Below, one piece after another: positions 42,889 to 51,618 of a stretch of 64,000 bases of DNA. The stretch spans positions 1-64,000 of the forward strand of contig NZ_FNDG01000021.1 of NCBI RefSeq assembly GCF_900100535.1, given 5' to 3'. Under the pieces are notes generated by a model. The model had not been told where the DNA came from. It was given only the letters and a program-made list of their open reading frames with translations, and searched no databases. A program made the translations under genes and the position numbers. The DNA is from Phytopseudomonas flavescens (GTDB lineage Bacteria > Pseudomonadota > Gammaproteobacteria > Pseudomonadales > Pseudomonadaceae). The first letter of the stretch is position 1. Every line of letters starts with the position of its first letter.

Positions 42889-43734
42889 ATGAACCGTCGT
42901 GCCGTGAAAAACCTGTCACTCGCTTTGGCCACATTGCTCGTCAGCTCGCTGGCTCAGGCTGACGATCTGCTGCAACGCATCCAGCAGGAAAAACAGATCA
43001 CCATCGCTACCGAAGCACGCTTCGCCCCGTTCGAGTCGGTAGAGAACGGCAAGATAGTCGGCTATGGCGTGGACCTGATGAATTACGTGTTGGCTGATCT
43101 GCCGGGCGTCAAGGTCAAGCAGCTGGATTTGCCGTTCCAGGGCATTCTGCCGGGCCTGGATACCGGCAAGTTCGACTTCGTGGTGACCTCGGTGACCGTC
43201 AACAAGGCGCGTTTCGAACAGTTCGCCTTCACCGTGCCGATCGCCGAGTCCACCGTGGCGCTGCTCAAGCGGGGCAACGACGATTCGATCGGCAGCCTGA
43301 GCGATCTCAACGGCAAGGTGGTCGGCTCGCAGAGCGGATCCGGTCAGTTGCAGATTCTTCAGGCCTATGACCAGAAACTCAAGAGTGCCGGCCAGCCAGG
43401 CCTCAAGGCCATTCGTCAGTACGTCAGCTTCGACGAGGCGTACGCCGATCTCGCCCTGGGGCGCCTGGATGGCGTTGCCCAGTCGCTGTCCAACCTCGGC
43501 CCACTGATCAAGTCGCGTCCCGGTGTGTTCACCACGCTCGGCGATATGCTGGGCCCGCAGACCTACTACGGTTGGGTAGGCCGCAAGGATGCCGACAGCG
43601 CCAGCCTGGTCAAACTGTTCAGCGACGGCATCGCCCGCGCCAACCGTGACGGCACCATGAAGACGCTGCAGGAAAAATGGTTCGGCTTCAGCATGGATGT
43701 GCCGGCCGACGCCATGCCCGAGCCGAGCATCTGA
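42889..43734 (+). CDS. Amino-acid-type ABC transporter, periplasmic binding protein
   Basis: 281 residues: a signal peptide ending LAQA-DD, and the SBP_bac_3 fold (ITIATEARFAPFESVENGKIVGYGVDLMN; DFVVTSVTVNKARFEQFAF). It captures a small polar solute, probably an amino acid or ureide/guanidino derivative given the hydrolase encoded downstream. It is the first gene of a six-gene block on the plus strand and lies between trpB and trpI. Confidence 0.9.
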   Translation: MNRRAVKNLSLALATLLVSSLAQADDLLQRIQQEKQITIATEARFAPFESVENGKIVGYGVDLMNYVLADLPGVKVKQLDLPFQGILPGLDTGKFDFVVTSVTVNKARFEQFAFTVPIAESTVALLKRGNDDSIGSLSDLNGKVVGSQSGSGQLQILQAYDQKLKSAGQPGLKAIRQYVSFDEAYADLALGRLDGVAQSLSNLGPLIKSRPGVFTTLGDMLGPQTYYGWVGRKDADSASLVKLFSDGIARANRDGTMKTLQEKWFGFSMDVPADAMPEPSI

Positions 43735-43744
43735 GTCGCTGACC

Positions 43745-44401
43745 ATGGATGACTTTGGCGTTCGCTTCGCACTCTACTGGCCCGCTCTGCTCGACGGCGC
43801 GCTCAGCACATTGTGGCTGTGCCTGGCCGGTATGCTGCTGGGCTTCGTTCTCGGCGTGCTGATCTATCTGCTGGGCAGCAGTCACAGCCGAGGTTGCGTG
43901 GCGTTCGCCAGGGTCTACGTGAGCTTCTTCCGTGGCACACCGATGCTGGCGCAATTGCTGCTGCTCTTCTATTTGCCCGCCGGGCTGGGCATGGACGTGC
44001 CGGCGCTGGTCGCTGCCGGTCTGGCATTGGCCCTGAATACGGCGGCCTACCAGTCGCAGATCCTGCGCAGCGGCTTCGCTGCCATCCCGCCAGGGCAGCT
44101 GGAGGCCGCCGCGGTGTTCAGCATCGGTCGCTGGCGCACGCTGCTGCACATCCAGTTGCCGCAAGTGGTACGCCTGACCCTGCCGGCGCTGATTTCCGAG
44201 CTGATCGATGTCATCAAGGTGTCGGCGGTGGTCTCGGTGATCTCCATCACCGACCTGATGCGGGTCAGCCAGCAACTGGTTTCGCAGACTTACCGTCCGC
44301 TGGAGGTCTATCTGGTCGCCGCACTGTTCTACCTGGCACTGACCAGCCTGTTGGCGCTGCTCGGGCGCCAGCTGGAGCGTCGCTGGCAGGCGCGCAGCTG
44401 A
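43745..44401 (+). CDS. ABC transporter permease (HisM/GlnP type) 1
   Basis: 218 residues with five spans and the EAA loop (GQLEAAAVFSIGRWRTLLHIQLPQ) that docks the ATPase. The ATG at 43745 follows the binding-protein gene by about ten bases, and the stop overlaps the next permease gene (TGATG type). Confidence 0.9.
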   Translation: MDDFGVRFALYWPALLDGALSTLWLCLAGMLLGFVLGVLIYLLGSSHSRGCVAFARVYVSFFRGTPMLAQLLLLFYLPAGLGMDVPALVAAGLALALNTAAYQSQILRSGFAAIPPGQLEAAAVFSIGRWRTLLHIQLPQVVRLTLPALISELIDVIKVSAVVSVISITDLMRVSQQLVSQTYRPLEVYLVAALFYLALTSLLALLGRQLERRWQARS

Positions 44402-45048
44402 TGGAGAGCTGGATGAATTACCTTCCCGATTTCGGTCAGGCGCTGCTGGTCACCCTGGGCATCAGTTTTGCCGGCGCGGCGCTGGGCCTGCTGCTGGGCT
44501 TTGCCCTCAATGCCCTGCGCCTGGCGGTACCGGGCTTCATTGCTGTGTATCGACTGTATGTCTGGCTAATACGCGGCACACCGTTTCTTGCGCAATTGTT
44601 GTTGATCTACTTCGGTCTGCCGGTGCTTGGCCTGACCCTGGACGCCACCGAGGCGAGCATTCTCGCCCTGTGCCTGTACAGCGCCGCCTATTTTGCCGAG
44701 CTGCTGCGCTCGGCCTGGGCCAGCGTGCCGATCGGCCAGTTGGAGGCCGCGCAGGTACATGGTTTGAGCGGCATGCAGACTTTCTGGCACATCCAGACGC
44801 CCCAGGCGCTGGCGTTCGCGCTGCCGCTCTTGGGCAATCAGGTGATTCTGACCATCAAGGAAAGCGCGGTGACATCGATCATCACCGTGCCGGAGCTGAC
44901 CATGACCGCCGGCCAGATCGTCTCCAACACCTTTTCCTATGTCGTGCCCTACGTGCTGCTGGTGCTCTCGTACTGGCTGCTGACGCTGCTGGTCGGTTTC
45001 GCCGCCGCTGCGCTCGGCCGTCGCGCAACGCGCTACCTGCGAGGATGA
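44401..45048 (+). CDS. ABC transporter permease (HisM/GlnP type) 2
   Basis: 215 residues, a paralogue of permease 1, with EAA loop GQLEAAQVHGLSGMQTFWHIQTPQ and the RGTPFLAQLLLIYFG motif of polar amino acid permeases. The two permeases would form a heterodimer. The ATG overlaps the preceding stop. Confidence 0.9.
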   Translation: MESWMNYLPDFGQALLVTLGISFAGAALGLLLGFALNALRLAVPGFIAVYRLYVWLIRGTPFLAQLLLIYFGLPVLGLTLDATEASILALCLYSAAYFAELLRSAWASVPIGQLEAAQVHGLSGMQTFWHIQTPQALAFALPLLGNQVILTIKESAVTSIITVPELTMTAGQIVSNTFSYVVPYVLLVLSYWLLTLLVGFAAAALGRRATRYLRG

Positions 45049-45052
45049 CCCG

Positions 45053-45859
45053 ATGAGCAACCTGCCCCTTCTTGAACTGCGCGGCGTGGGCAAGTCCTAC
45101 GGCGCCAATACCGTACTGCAGCGCTTCGACCTGAGTGTGCGAGCCGGCGAGATCGTCTCGCTGATCGGTCCCTCCGGCTCCGGCAAGACCACAGCCCTGC
45201 GCTGCATGAACTTCCTCGAAGCCTATGACCAGGGCGAGGTGTGGATCGATGGCCAACTGCTCGGTTACAGCGGCCCTGGACGGCGCCCAGCCGACCAGGA
45301 CAGCGCCGCCAGCATCGCCGAGGTACGCCGGCCACTGGCCATGGTGTTTCAGCAATTCAATCTGTGGCCGCACATGACCGTGCTGGAAAACGTCATGGCG
45401 CCCCTGCTGCTGGGCAAACGCCTGAGCCGAGCCGACGCCCGCACGCTGGCCGAGGTGGCGCTGCAACGGGTTGGCCTGGCAGCCAAGACCGGCGCCTATC
45501 CGGCACGCCTGTCCGGTGGTCAGCAACAGCGCGTCGGTATCGCCCGGGCGCTGGCGGTGAAACCACGCCTGATGCTGCTCGACGAGCCGACTTCGGCGCT
45601 CGATCCGGAACTGGTGGAAGAGGTGCTGCAGGTGATCCGCAGCCTGGCCAACGACGGCATGACCATGGTCATGGTGACCCACGAGATGAGTTTCGCCGCA
45701 CAGATATCCAGCCAGGTGGTGTTCATGGAAGCCGGGCAGATCGTCGAGACCGGTGCGCCGGCGGCGATGTTCCAGGCGCCGGCCACCGACCGCCTGCGGC
45801 AGTTTCTCAAACCCTGGTTCAACCGCAGCCTGACGCCACGCCAGGAGGTCTGCCAATGA
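45053..45859 (+). CDS. ABC transporter ATP-binding protein
   Basis: 268 residues: Walker A at 39-47 (GPSGSGKTT), Q loop FQQFNLWPHMT, signature LSGGQQQR, Walker B LMLLDEPTSALD and the H loop THEM. It energises the importer of this cluster. The stop overlaps the start of the amidohydrolase gene (ATGA), which ties import to hydrolysis. Confidence 0.93.
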   Translation: MSNLPLLELRGVGKSYGANTVLQRFDLSVRAGEIVSLIGPSGSGKTTALRCMNFLEAYDQGEVWIDGQLLGYSGPGRRPADQDSAASIAEVRRPLAMVFQQFNLWPHMTVLENVMAPLLLGKRLSRADARTLAEVALQRVGLAAKTGAYPARLSGGQQQRVGIARALAVKPRLMLLDEPTSALDPELVEEVLQVIRSLANDGMTMVMVTHEMSFAAQISSQVVFMEAGQIVETGAPAAMFQAPATDRLRQFLKPWFNRSLTPRQEVCQ

Positions 45860-47088
45860 ATGCCGAGCGAGTGATGGCGGCGGTGCGTGCCGAACGGTTG
45901 CATGGCCTGCTCGATACCCTGGCCGGGTTCGGCGCGCTGCCGGACGGCGGGATGAATCGCCAGGCGCTTTCTGCAGAGGATTTCGCTGCGCGTGCCTGGC
46001 TGATCGGCGAGGCACAACGTATCGGCTGCCGGGTGTGGACGGATGCCTGCGCCAACCTGTTCATCCGCCGCGACGGCCTGGAGGATCTGCCGCCGGTGAT
46101 GACCGGCAGCCACATCGATACCCAGCCCAGCGGTGGCCATCTGGATGGCTGTTACGGTGTGATGGCCGGCCTGGAATGCCTGCTGGCGCTGCACGATCAG
46201 GGCCTGCGCACGCGCCGCCCGATCGAGCTGGTGGTGTGGACGAACGAGGAGGGCAGTCGTTTCAGCCCCGGCGCCATGGGCTCCAGCGCCTTCGTCGAAC
46301 CCACCCGCATGGCTGCCTATCGAGACAGCCTGGATGCTTCGGGCGTCAGTGTCGGTGAGGCGCTGGACGCCCATGGCCGACGATTCGCCGGGCTCCCGCT
46401 GCGTGAACGGATCGCTGCGCATGCCTTCGTCGAACTGCACATCGAACAGGGGCCGGTGCTGGAGCGCGCGGGTGTGCCGCTCGGCGTGGTCTCCGGCATC
46501 CAGGGTGTGCGCTGGTATCAGGTGCGCTGCCGCGGTGCTTCCGCCCATGCCGGCACCACGCCCATGGACATGCGCCAGGATGCGCTGCTGCTGGCCACCG
46601 GCTGCCTGCCAGCAATAGATGCCCTGGCCGAACGCCTGGCTGGCGCCGACAAGCGATTGACCTTCGGGCGCTGGCAGGTGTTGCCGAACTCGATCAATAC
46701 GGTGGCCGGGGAGGTGACCTTCAGCATCGACTTCCGGCACGCCGACAGTGCCGTGCTGGACGCCTTCGATACGGCGCTGGCCGATTGCCTGCCCGCAGAG
46801 GCCGAGCTGCAGATGCTCTTCAGTCATCCGCCAGTGGCCTTCGATGCAGCCGTCGTCGACGTGCTGCAGCAGGCGGTCGATGCCACTGGCGAAGCCTCCC
46901 TGAGCCTGCGCTCGGGCGCCTTCCACGACGCCATGTACCTGGCGACGCATTGCCCGACCGGCATGCTGTTCGTGCCGAGCCGCGACGGCATCAGCCACAA
47001 CCCGCTGGAATACACCGAACCTTCCCAGCTCGAAGCCGGCGCTCGTGCGCTGGCCTGGAGCCTCGTCCAACTGGCCGAACAAGCCTGA
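45856..47088 (+). CDS. M20-family amidohydrolase (N-carbamoyl-L-amino acid hydrolase / allantoate amidohydrolase-like)
   Basis: 410 residues. Metal-site motifs are GSHIDTQPSGGHLDG (His, Asp), WTNEEGSRF (Glu), ELHIEQGPVLE (His/Glu), and a C-terminal DGISHNPLEYTE (His). These are typical of Zn/Mn-dependent hydantoinase/carbamoylase-family enzymes that cleave carbamoyl or ureido amides, releasing ammonia and CO2 or related products. It is translationally coupled to the importer ATPase, so the imported solute is probably its substrate. Confidence 0.87.
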   Translation: MNAERVMAAVRAERLHGLLDTLAGFGALPDGGMNRQALSAEDFAARAWLIGEAQRIGCRVWTDACANLFIRRDGLEDLPPVMTGSHIDTQPSGGHLDGCYGVMAGLECLLALHDQGLRTRRPIELVVWTNEEGSRFSPGAMGSSAFVEPTRMAAYRDSLDASGVSVGEALDAHGRRFAGLPLRERIAAHAFVELHIEQGPVLERAGVPLGVVSGIQGVRWYQVRCRGASAHAGTTPMDMRQDALLLATGCLPAIDALAERLAGADKRLTFGRWQVLPNSINTVAGEVTFSIDFRHADSAVLDAFDTALADCLPAEAELQMLFSHPPVAFDAAVVDVLQQAVDATGEASLSLRSGAFHDAMYLATHCPTGMLFVPSRDGISHNPLEYTEPSQLEAGARALAWSLVQLAEQA

Positions 47089-47115
47089 CCTGTCCTTGCC
47101 CACCTAGGAGCGACC

Positions 47116-47826
47116 ATGAGCCATTCGAACCACGCCCACGATTACCCAGCCTGCTGCCAGCCCGACAATGGCGCCTCGCTGGGCACTAACGCCACCCTCA
47201 ACGAGCCGCTGTCGTCCGACGGCACGCCGGAACCCGGCAAGACCTACACCGTGCCGGCACGCTGCGGCCGTGCAGTGCGCCTGAAGGCGGGTGAGGTCAT
47301 CAAGATCATCAACACCCACGGCACCCAGGTGTGCGACACCTGGCTGTTCAATGCCGAGGACCTGAGCGAATTCCTCTCCATGGAGCATGCGCGCGCGCAC
47401 ATCGACCGCATCATCCCCAAGGCGGGTGACGAGCTGTTCAGCAACCGCCGCCGTACCATCGGCACCTTGCTGACCGATACCTCGCCGGGCGTACACGACA
47501 CCCTGATCGCGGCCTGCGATCTGCATCGCTACACCAACCTCGGTGTCGAGGGTTACCACGACAGTTGCGCCGACAACATGCGCCTGGCCCTGCAGGCCAT
47601 CGGTCTGCGCGCCCGCGAAGTGCCCCAGCCGTTCAACCTGTGGATGAACATCCCGGTCAAGCCGGACTACAGCATCGAGTGGCTGCCACCGGTCTCCAAG
47701 GCGGGCGACTACGTGGAAATCCAGGCAGCCATGGATTGCGTGGTGGTGATGTCGGCCTGCCCACAGGACATCGTGCCGATCAACGACCTGAATCCGGTGG
47801 AAGTGCACTTCTCGGTCAGTGTCTGA
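47116..47826 (+). CDS. DUF1989 (urea-carboxylase-associated) family protein
   Basis: 236 residues with a Cys/His-rich N-terminus (NHAHDYPACCQ), then the DUF1989 core (GEVIKIINTHGTQVCDTWLFN; TDTSPGVHDTLIAACD; GYHDSCADNM). Some DUF1989 proteins act as carboxyguanidine deiminase subunits in guanidine breakdown, and others accompany urea carboxylase. Neither urea carboxylase nor allophanate hydrolase is present here, so the reaction is open. It lies 27 bases after the M20 hydrolase, in the same operon. Confidence 0.87.
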   Translation: MSHSNHAHDYPACCQPDNGASLGTNATLNEPLSSDGTPEPGKTYTVPARCGRAVRLKAGEVIKIINTHGTQVCDTWLFNAEDLSEFLSMEHARAHIDRIIPKAGDELFSNRRRTIGTLLTDTSPGVHDTLIAACDLHRYTNLGVEGYHDSCADNMRLALQAIGLRAREVPQPFNLWMNIPVKPDYSIEWLPPVSKAGDYVEIQAAMDCVVVMSACPQDIVPINDLNPVEVHFSVSV

Positions 47827-47895
47827 GGTCACCCTGGACGCAAGAGTGGTTTGGTTGGTGACAGGGGATTAATTACCCGTGTGCCTTCGGCGATA

Positions 47896-47930
47896 CTGTG
47901 CGGCCAGCGGGAGAGTTCGCTGCCGCACAG
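47896..47930. terminator. GC-rich hairpin after the DUF1989 gene
   Basis: CTGTGCGGCCAGCG pairs, with one bulged base, with CGCTGCCGCACAG. It lies between the DUF1989 gene and the XRE-cupin gene and could end the importer operon or act as an attenuator. No T tract is present. Confidence 0.45.
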
Positions 47931-47968
47931 TTGCCTTCAATACGGGTTATCCATTCATCGAGAAACGC

Positions 47969-48577
47969 ATGCGCAAACCTAGCCATACACCGCCGTCGAA
48001 GGCCAATCACACGGATGGCCTGCCTAGTCTGGGAGTGCGTCTGCGCCATGCCCGCAAGGTCGCTGGCCTGACCCTCAAGCAGGTGGCTGGCGTCGCTGGG
48101 TGTTCGGAAAGCCTGATTTCCAAACTGGAGAACGACGCCGCTTCTCCATCACTGGCCATGCTCCACCGTTTGGCAGGTGCCTTGGGCAGTAACGTATCCA
48201 CCCTGACGTCAGAGGAGTGGGTATCCGATGAGCCGGTGCTGCGTGCGGGTGAACGCCCGGTGAAGCGCTTCGTCAAGCGCAACAAGGATGGCGACATCGG
48301 CCTGGAGCGCATCACCCACCTGCAAAAGGGCGGGCTGCTGCAGGGCAATATCCATATCGTCGCGCCGGGTGTGGCCAGTGATGGCCTGATCGAGCACCCG
48401 GGGGAAGAAATGGGCTACGTGCTATCGGGCAGCATCGAGCTGACCATCGCTGGGCAGTGCTACAGCCTGACGACGGGAGACGCCTTTCACTTCCCGAGCA
48501 ACCTGCCCCATGGCTATCGCAACAGCGGCCGCACCGAAGCACGGATTCTCTGGGTGAATACGCCCGTGACCTTCTGA
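47969..48577 (+). CDS. XRE-family regulator with cupin sensor domain
   Basis: 202 residues: an HTH_3 domain at about 20-75 (LRHARKVAGLTLKQVAGVAGCSESLISKLE) and a C-terminal cupin_2 domain (HPGEEMGYVLSGSIELTI; DAFHFPSNLPHGYRN). Such proteins usually control the adjacent catabolic or transport operon and bind the small-molecule ligand in the cupin. The ATG at 47969 is a reasonable start. It probably controls the importer/hydrolase operon through the palindrome at 42837-42859. Confidence 0.88.
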   Translation: MRKPSHTPPSKANHTDGLPSLGVRLRHARKVAGLTLKQVAGVAGCSESLISKLENDAASPSLAMLHRLAGALGSNVSTLTSEEWVSDEPVLRAGERPVKRFVKRNKDGDIGLERITHLQKGGLLQGNIHIVAPGVASDGLIEHPGEEMGYVLSGSIELTIAGQCYSLTTGDAFHFPSNLPHGYRNSGRTEARILWVNTPVTF

Positions 48578-48675
48578 GGAATTCCCGCGATCCGTTGGAT
48601 TCGACTGGACTGTGTCGTTCGATACCGGATAATCCTCGCCCTTGATGGGATGTTCGTACAACGCTCGGAGGCGAG

Positions 48676-49344
48676 ATGAAAACAGGATGGTTATGGATAT
48701 TCCCGGGCATCGGGGCATTGCTGCTGGTGATCGCCATCGGCATTCAGCTCGCTCGGATCGGCGCTGAGGCGCAGATGAGCCTGACCCAGGGCTCTATCGT
48801 GGATATCGAGGGAGGCTGCCCGACCGCCTCCTTCGTCACCCAGGACGGCACCCTGGGGGAATACCACAGCAGCACCTGCACCAACCCGCCTGCCTTCGAT
48901 ATCGGTGAACGGGTGGCGCTGTATTACGACCCGCAGAATCCCGAGCGTGCGCATATCGATAGCTTCGCCCAGAACTGGGTCGGTAGCCTGATCGTCGGCG
49001 GCATTGGTGTCGTGTTCCTGCTGATCGGCCTGGCCATCGTGTTGCCGCCGCTGTTCGGCAAGCGCCGCGCCGCCGGGCTGTTGGCCACCGGCACGCCGGT
49101 GCAGGCGGAAGTGGTCGATGTCGAACTCAACCAGTCGCTGAGCGCCAATGGCCGCAACCCCTACCGTATCGTTGCCCAGTGGCTGAACCCGCAGACCAAC
49201 AAACTGCACGTGTTCCGCAGCGCCAACCTGTGGTTCGACCCGGGCCCCTACATCAGCGATTCCCGGGTCACGGTGATGATCGACCCGGCCCGGCCCAAGC
49301 GTTACAGCATGGACACCCGCTTTCTGCCCGAGCTGGCTGATTGA
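48676..49344 (+). CDS. DUF3592 domain membrane protein
   Basis: 222 residues: span 1 (residues 5-25), an extracytoplasmic DUF3592-like region with two cysteines (GGCPTASF, SSTCTNPP), span 2 (about 100-125) and a second DUF3592-like half (VQAEVVDVELNQ ... RVTVMIDPARPKRY). The function is unknown. It ends one base before trpI, so trpI is probably cotranscribed from its promoter. Confidence 0.75.
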   Translation: MKTGWLWIFPGIGALLLVIAIGIQLARIGAEAQMSLTQGSIVDIEGGCPTASFVTQDGTLGEYHSSTCTNPPAFDIGERVALYYDPQNPERAHIDSFAQNWVGSLIVGGIGVVFLLIGLAIVLPPLFGKRRAAGLLATGTPVQAEVVDVELNQSLSANGRNPYRIVAQWLNPQTNKLHVFRSANLWFDPGPYISDSRVTVMIDPARPKRYSMDTRFLPELAD

Positions 49345-49345
49345 T

Positions 49346-50236
49346 ATGGCCCAGCTGCCGTCGCTCAACGCCCTGTATGCCTTCGAGGCCGCCGCGCGGT
49401 TGGGCAGCGTCAGCCGTGCGGCGGTTGAGCTGCACGTCACTCATGGCGCGGTGAGCCGGCAGATCCGCACCCTGGAAGAACAGCTTGGCGTGGCGCTGTT
49501 CACCAAGGACGGGCGTGGCCTGAAGCTGACCGACGCAGGCATACGCCTGCGTGATGTCAGCGGCGATACGTTCACCCGCCTGCGGCAGGTGTATGGCGAG
49601 CTGCGCCAGCGGGAAGTCGATACACCTTTCGTGCTCGGCTGCCCGGGCAGCCTGCTGGCGCGCTGGTTCATTCCGCGCTTGGACCGCCTTAACCAGGCCT
49701 TGCCCGAGCTGCGGCTGCAGCTGTCCACCAGCCAGGGCGAGCTGGATCCGCGCAGCCCTCAGGTGGACGCCACCCTGCTCTATGCCGAGCCGCCCTGGCC
49801 TGCGGACATGCGCGTATTCGAGCTGGCGCGCGAATCCATCGGGCCGGTGATAAGTCCGCGCCACCCACGATTCTCGGAACTGAGCCAGGCTGCTCCCGAG
49901 GCGTTGTTGCGGGAGGCGTTGCTGCATACCACCTCGCGGCCCCAAGCTTGGCCGCAGTGGCTGGTGGCGATGAACCTGCAGCCTGCGGACATGCGCCTGG
50001 GGCAGGGCTTCGAGCACCTGTATTACCTGCTCGAGGCTGCGTCGGCAGGCCTTGGCGTGGCCATCGCGCCGCTGCAGCTGGTGGCGGACGATCTCGTTGC
50101 AGGGCGGCTGGTCGCGCCCTGGGGCTTCGTGCAAACCGAGGCGCAGTTGTCGCTCTGGGTACCGGAACGGCGTAGCGGTCAGCGCGCCGAGAGGTTTGCC
50201 GATTGGTTGAGAGCAGCGTTGCAAACCGCGAATTGA
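49346..50236 (+). CDS. trpI: LysR-type activator of tryptophan synthase
   Basis: 296 residues matching TrpI as I know it: the start LPSLNALYAFEAAARLGSVSRAA, the HTH ELHVTHGAVSRQIRTLEE, PFVLGCPGSLLARWFIPRLD, the sequence LLHTTSRPQAWP, and GQGFEHLYYLLEAASAGLGVAIAP. TrpI binds upstream of trpBA and activates it with indoleglycerol phosphate. Its start follows the DUF3592 stop by one base, and no TrpI-type dyad is seen upstream, so the usual shared trpI-trpB control region is absent. The neighbour downstream (DUF3060) is as I recall next to trpI in P. aeruginosa. Confidence 0.88.
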   Translation: MAQLPSLNALYAFEAAARLGSVSRAAVELHVTHGAVSRQIRTLEEQLGVALFTKDGRGLKLTDAGIRLRDVSGDTFTRLRQVYGELRQREVDTPFVLGCPGSLLARWFIPRLDRLNQALPELRLQLSTSQGELDPRSPQVDATLLYAEPPWPADMRVFELARESIGPVISPRHPRFSELSQAAPEALLREALLHTTSRPQAWPQWLVAMNLQPADMRLGQGFEHLYYLLEAASAGLGVAIAPLQLVADDLVAGRLVAPWGFVQTEAQLSLWVPERRSGQRAERFADWLRAALQTAN

Positions 50237-50332
50237 GTCGCATGCAGCGGAGAACCTTCTTTCCTGGGCATCTGTCATAGCATCGGCCCTCATACGTCTT
50301 CCGGGCCATCACTGACAGAGAGCGGTGTGCCC

Positions 50333-50827
50333 ATGAACAAGACGCTGATGGCAGGTTTGCTGCTGGCCGGTACGGCTACGCTGGCCCAGGCGGAGCCGCT
50401 GAATATCGAGGGGATCGGCCTGTCGCGAGACATATCCTGCAAAGGCCAGGACGTGAACATTTCCGGCAATGCCAACGTCATTCACCTGACCGGTGAGTGC
50501 GGCGCCGTGCTGGTCTACGGCTCGGAGCACAAGGTCACGCTGGATACGGCCAAGTCGCTTACGGTATCGGGTGCCGAACACAAGGTGGTCGCCGAGCGCG
50601 TCAATGCATTGAGCGTCGACACCAGCAACAACCAGGTTCGCACGGCGATCATCGCGGGCGAGCAACCGGCAGTGGTCACGGTAGAAGGTGCCGAGCACGA
50701 ACTGGATCTGCAGTTCGAAGGCCAGGCCAAGCTGAACGTTACTGGCGTTAGTCAGCAGGTGCGCTGGAGCGGTGATGAGCCGGAGGTGCAGTTGGGAGGC
50801 ATCGACAACAAGGTCGAGCGCAAGTAA
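50333..50827 (+). CDS. DUF3060 secreted protein
   Basis: 164 residues with a signal peptide ending LAQAEP and a beta-helix-like repeat series (VNISGNANVIHLTGEC, VLVYGSEHKVTLD, LTVSGAEHKVVAE, VTVEGAEHELDL). DUF3060 proteins are exported proteins of unknown role. The ATG at 50333 gives a clean signal peptide. Confidence 0.8.
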   Translation: MNKTLMAGLLLAGTATLAQAEPLNIEGIGLSRDISCKGQDVNISGNANVIHLTGECGAVLVYGSEHKVTLDTAKSLTVSGAEHKVVAERVNALSVDTSNNQVRTAIIAGEQPAVVTVEGAEHELDLQFEGQAKLNVTGVSQQVRWSGDEPEVQLGGIDNKVERK

Positions 50828-50835
50828 GCGGGGCG

Positions 50836-50872
50836 GCCGCCCCGCCGGTCAACAGCGGGGCGGCGCGTTTTC
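50836..50872 (+). terminator. Intrinsic terminator after the DUF3060 gene
   Basis: GCCGCCCCGC (50836-50845) pairs with GCGGGGCGGC (50855-50864), followed by GCGTTTTCT. It ends plus-strand transcription just before the convergent gloA. Confidence 0.7.
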
Positions 50873-51399
50873 TAGTCCACTTCGGTGAACTGGATGATTT
50901 CCACCCAGTAACCGTCCGGGTCCTTGATGAAGGCGATGTTGCTCATGCGCCCGTCGCTCAGGCGTTTCTGGAAGTCCACGCTCAGGTCTTCGAAACGCTG
51001 GCAAGCCGCCTTGATATCCGGTACTGCCACGCACAGGTGGCCAAAACCGCGCGGGTCGGCGTTGCCGCTGTGGTAGGAAAATTCCGGATCCTTCTCGGTG
51101 CCGTAGTTGTAGGTCAGCTCCAGGACGCCGGGGATGGACTTGCGCCATTGATGACGTGCTGCCGGGTCGGCCGGGATCTGCGACTTGTCGGCGATCAACG
51201 CGAGGAAGTACAGGCTGAACTCGGCATCCGGGAAGTCCTTTTTCTCCAGCAGGGTGAAACCCAGCACGCGGGTATAGAAATCCAGGGACTTTTCCAGATC
51301 CTTCACGCGGATCATGGTGTGGTTGTAGACGAAATCCGCCGTGGCTACGTCAGGCTTGCCGGTTACGCCGGGCAGGGTGTTGAGTTCATCGAGGGTCAT
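50872..51399 (-). CDS. gloA: Lactoylglutathione lyase (glyoxalase I)
   Basis: A 175-residue Zn/Ni-dependent enzyme that isomerises the methylglyoxal-glutathione adduct to S-lactoylglutathione. The metal ligands are placed at H27, E94 (GVLELTYNYG), H121 (GFGHLCVAV) and E167 (GYWVEIIQ). It is of the longer, Zn-type form with the insert DKSQIPADPAARHQW. The ATG at 51399 is the family start; the upstream extension is repeat-derived. Confidence 0.93.
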   Translation of the reverse strand: MTLDELNTLPGVTGKPDVATADFVYNHTMIRVKDLEKSLDFYTRVLGFTLLEKKDFPDAEFSLYFLALIADKSQIPADPAARHQWRKSIPGVLELTYNYGTEKDPEFSYHSGNADPRGFGHLCVAVPDIKAACQRFEDLSVDFQKRLSDGRMSNIAFIKDPDGYWVEIIQFTEVD

Positions 51400-51523
51400 G
51401 GGGACTCCATCAGGCGGTGATTGGACGAGTGGAAAAGTCGGTAATCCGTTTAGATGGCTTCGATACGCGCGTTTTTCAAGGTTGTTGCCTCGGCAGGACG
51501 TCTTTAAGGCGTTAGCGGTCATT

Positions 51524-51615
51524 TGTAGGGTGGACGACGCTTCATCCGTCCACCGCTCTGCGAGCGCGATGGTGGATGAAAAGAGTATCATCCACCCTAC
51601 GGCTGCTTACGCCTT
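51524..51615. repeat. GGGTGGAC palindromic intergenic repeat, copy B
   Basis: GTAGGGTGGACGACGCTTCA ... CCGTCCACCGCTCTGC ... GGTGGATGAAAAGAG ... ATCATCCACCCTAC, then GGCTGCTTACGCC. It shares units and the 3' border GGCTGCTTACGCC with 24676-24760, but with the arms exchanged; GGTGGATGAAAAGAG also occurs near 30774. Confidence 0.65.
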
Positions 51616-51618
51616 GCA

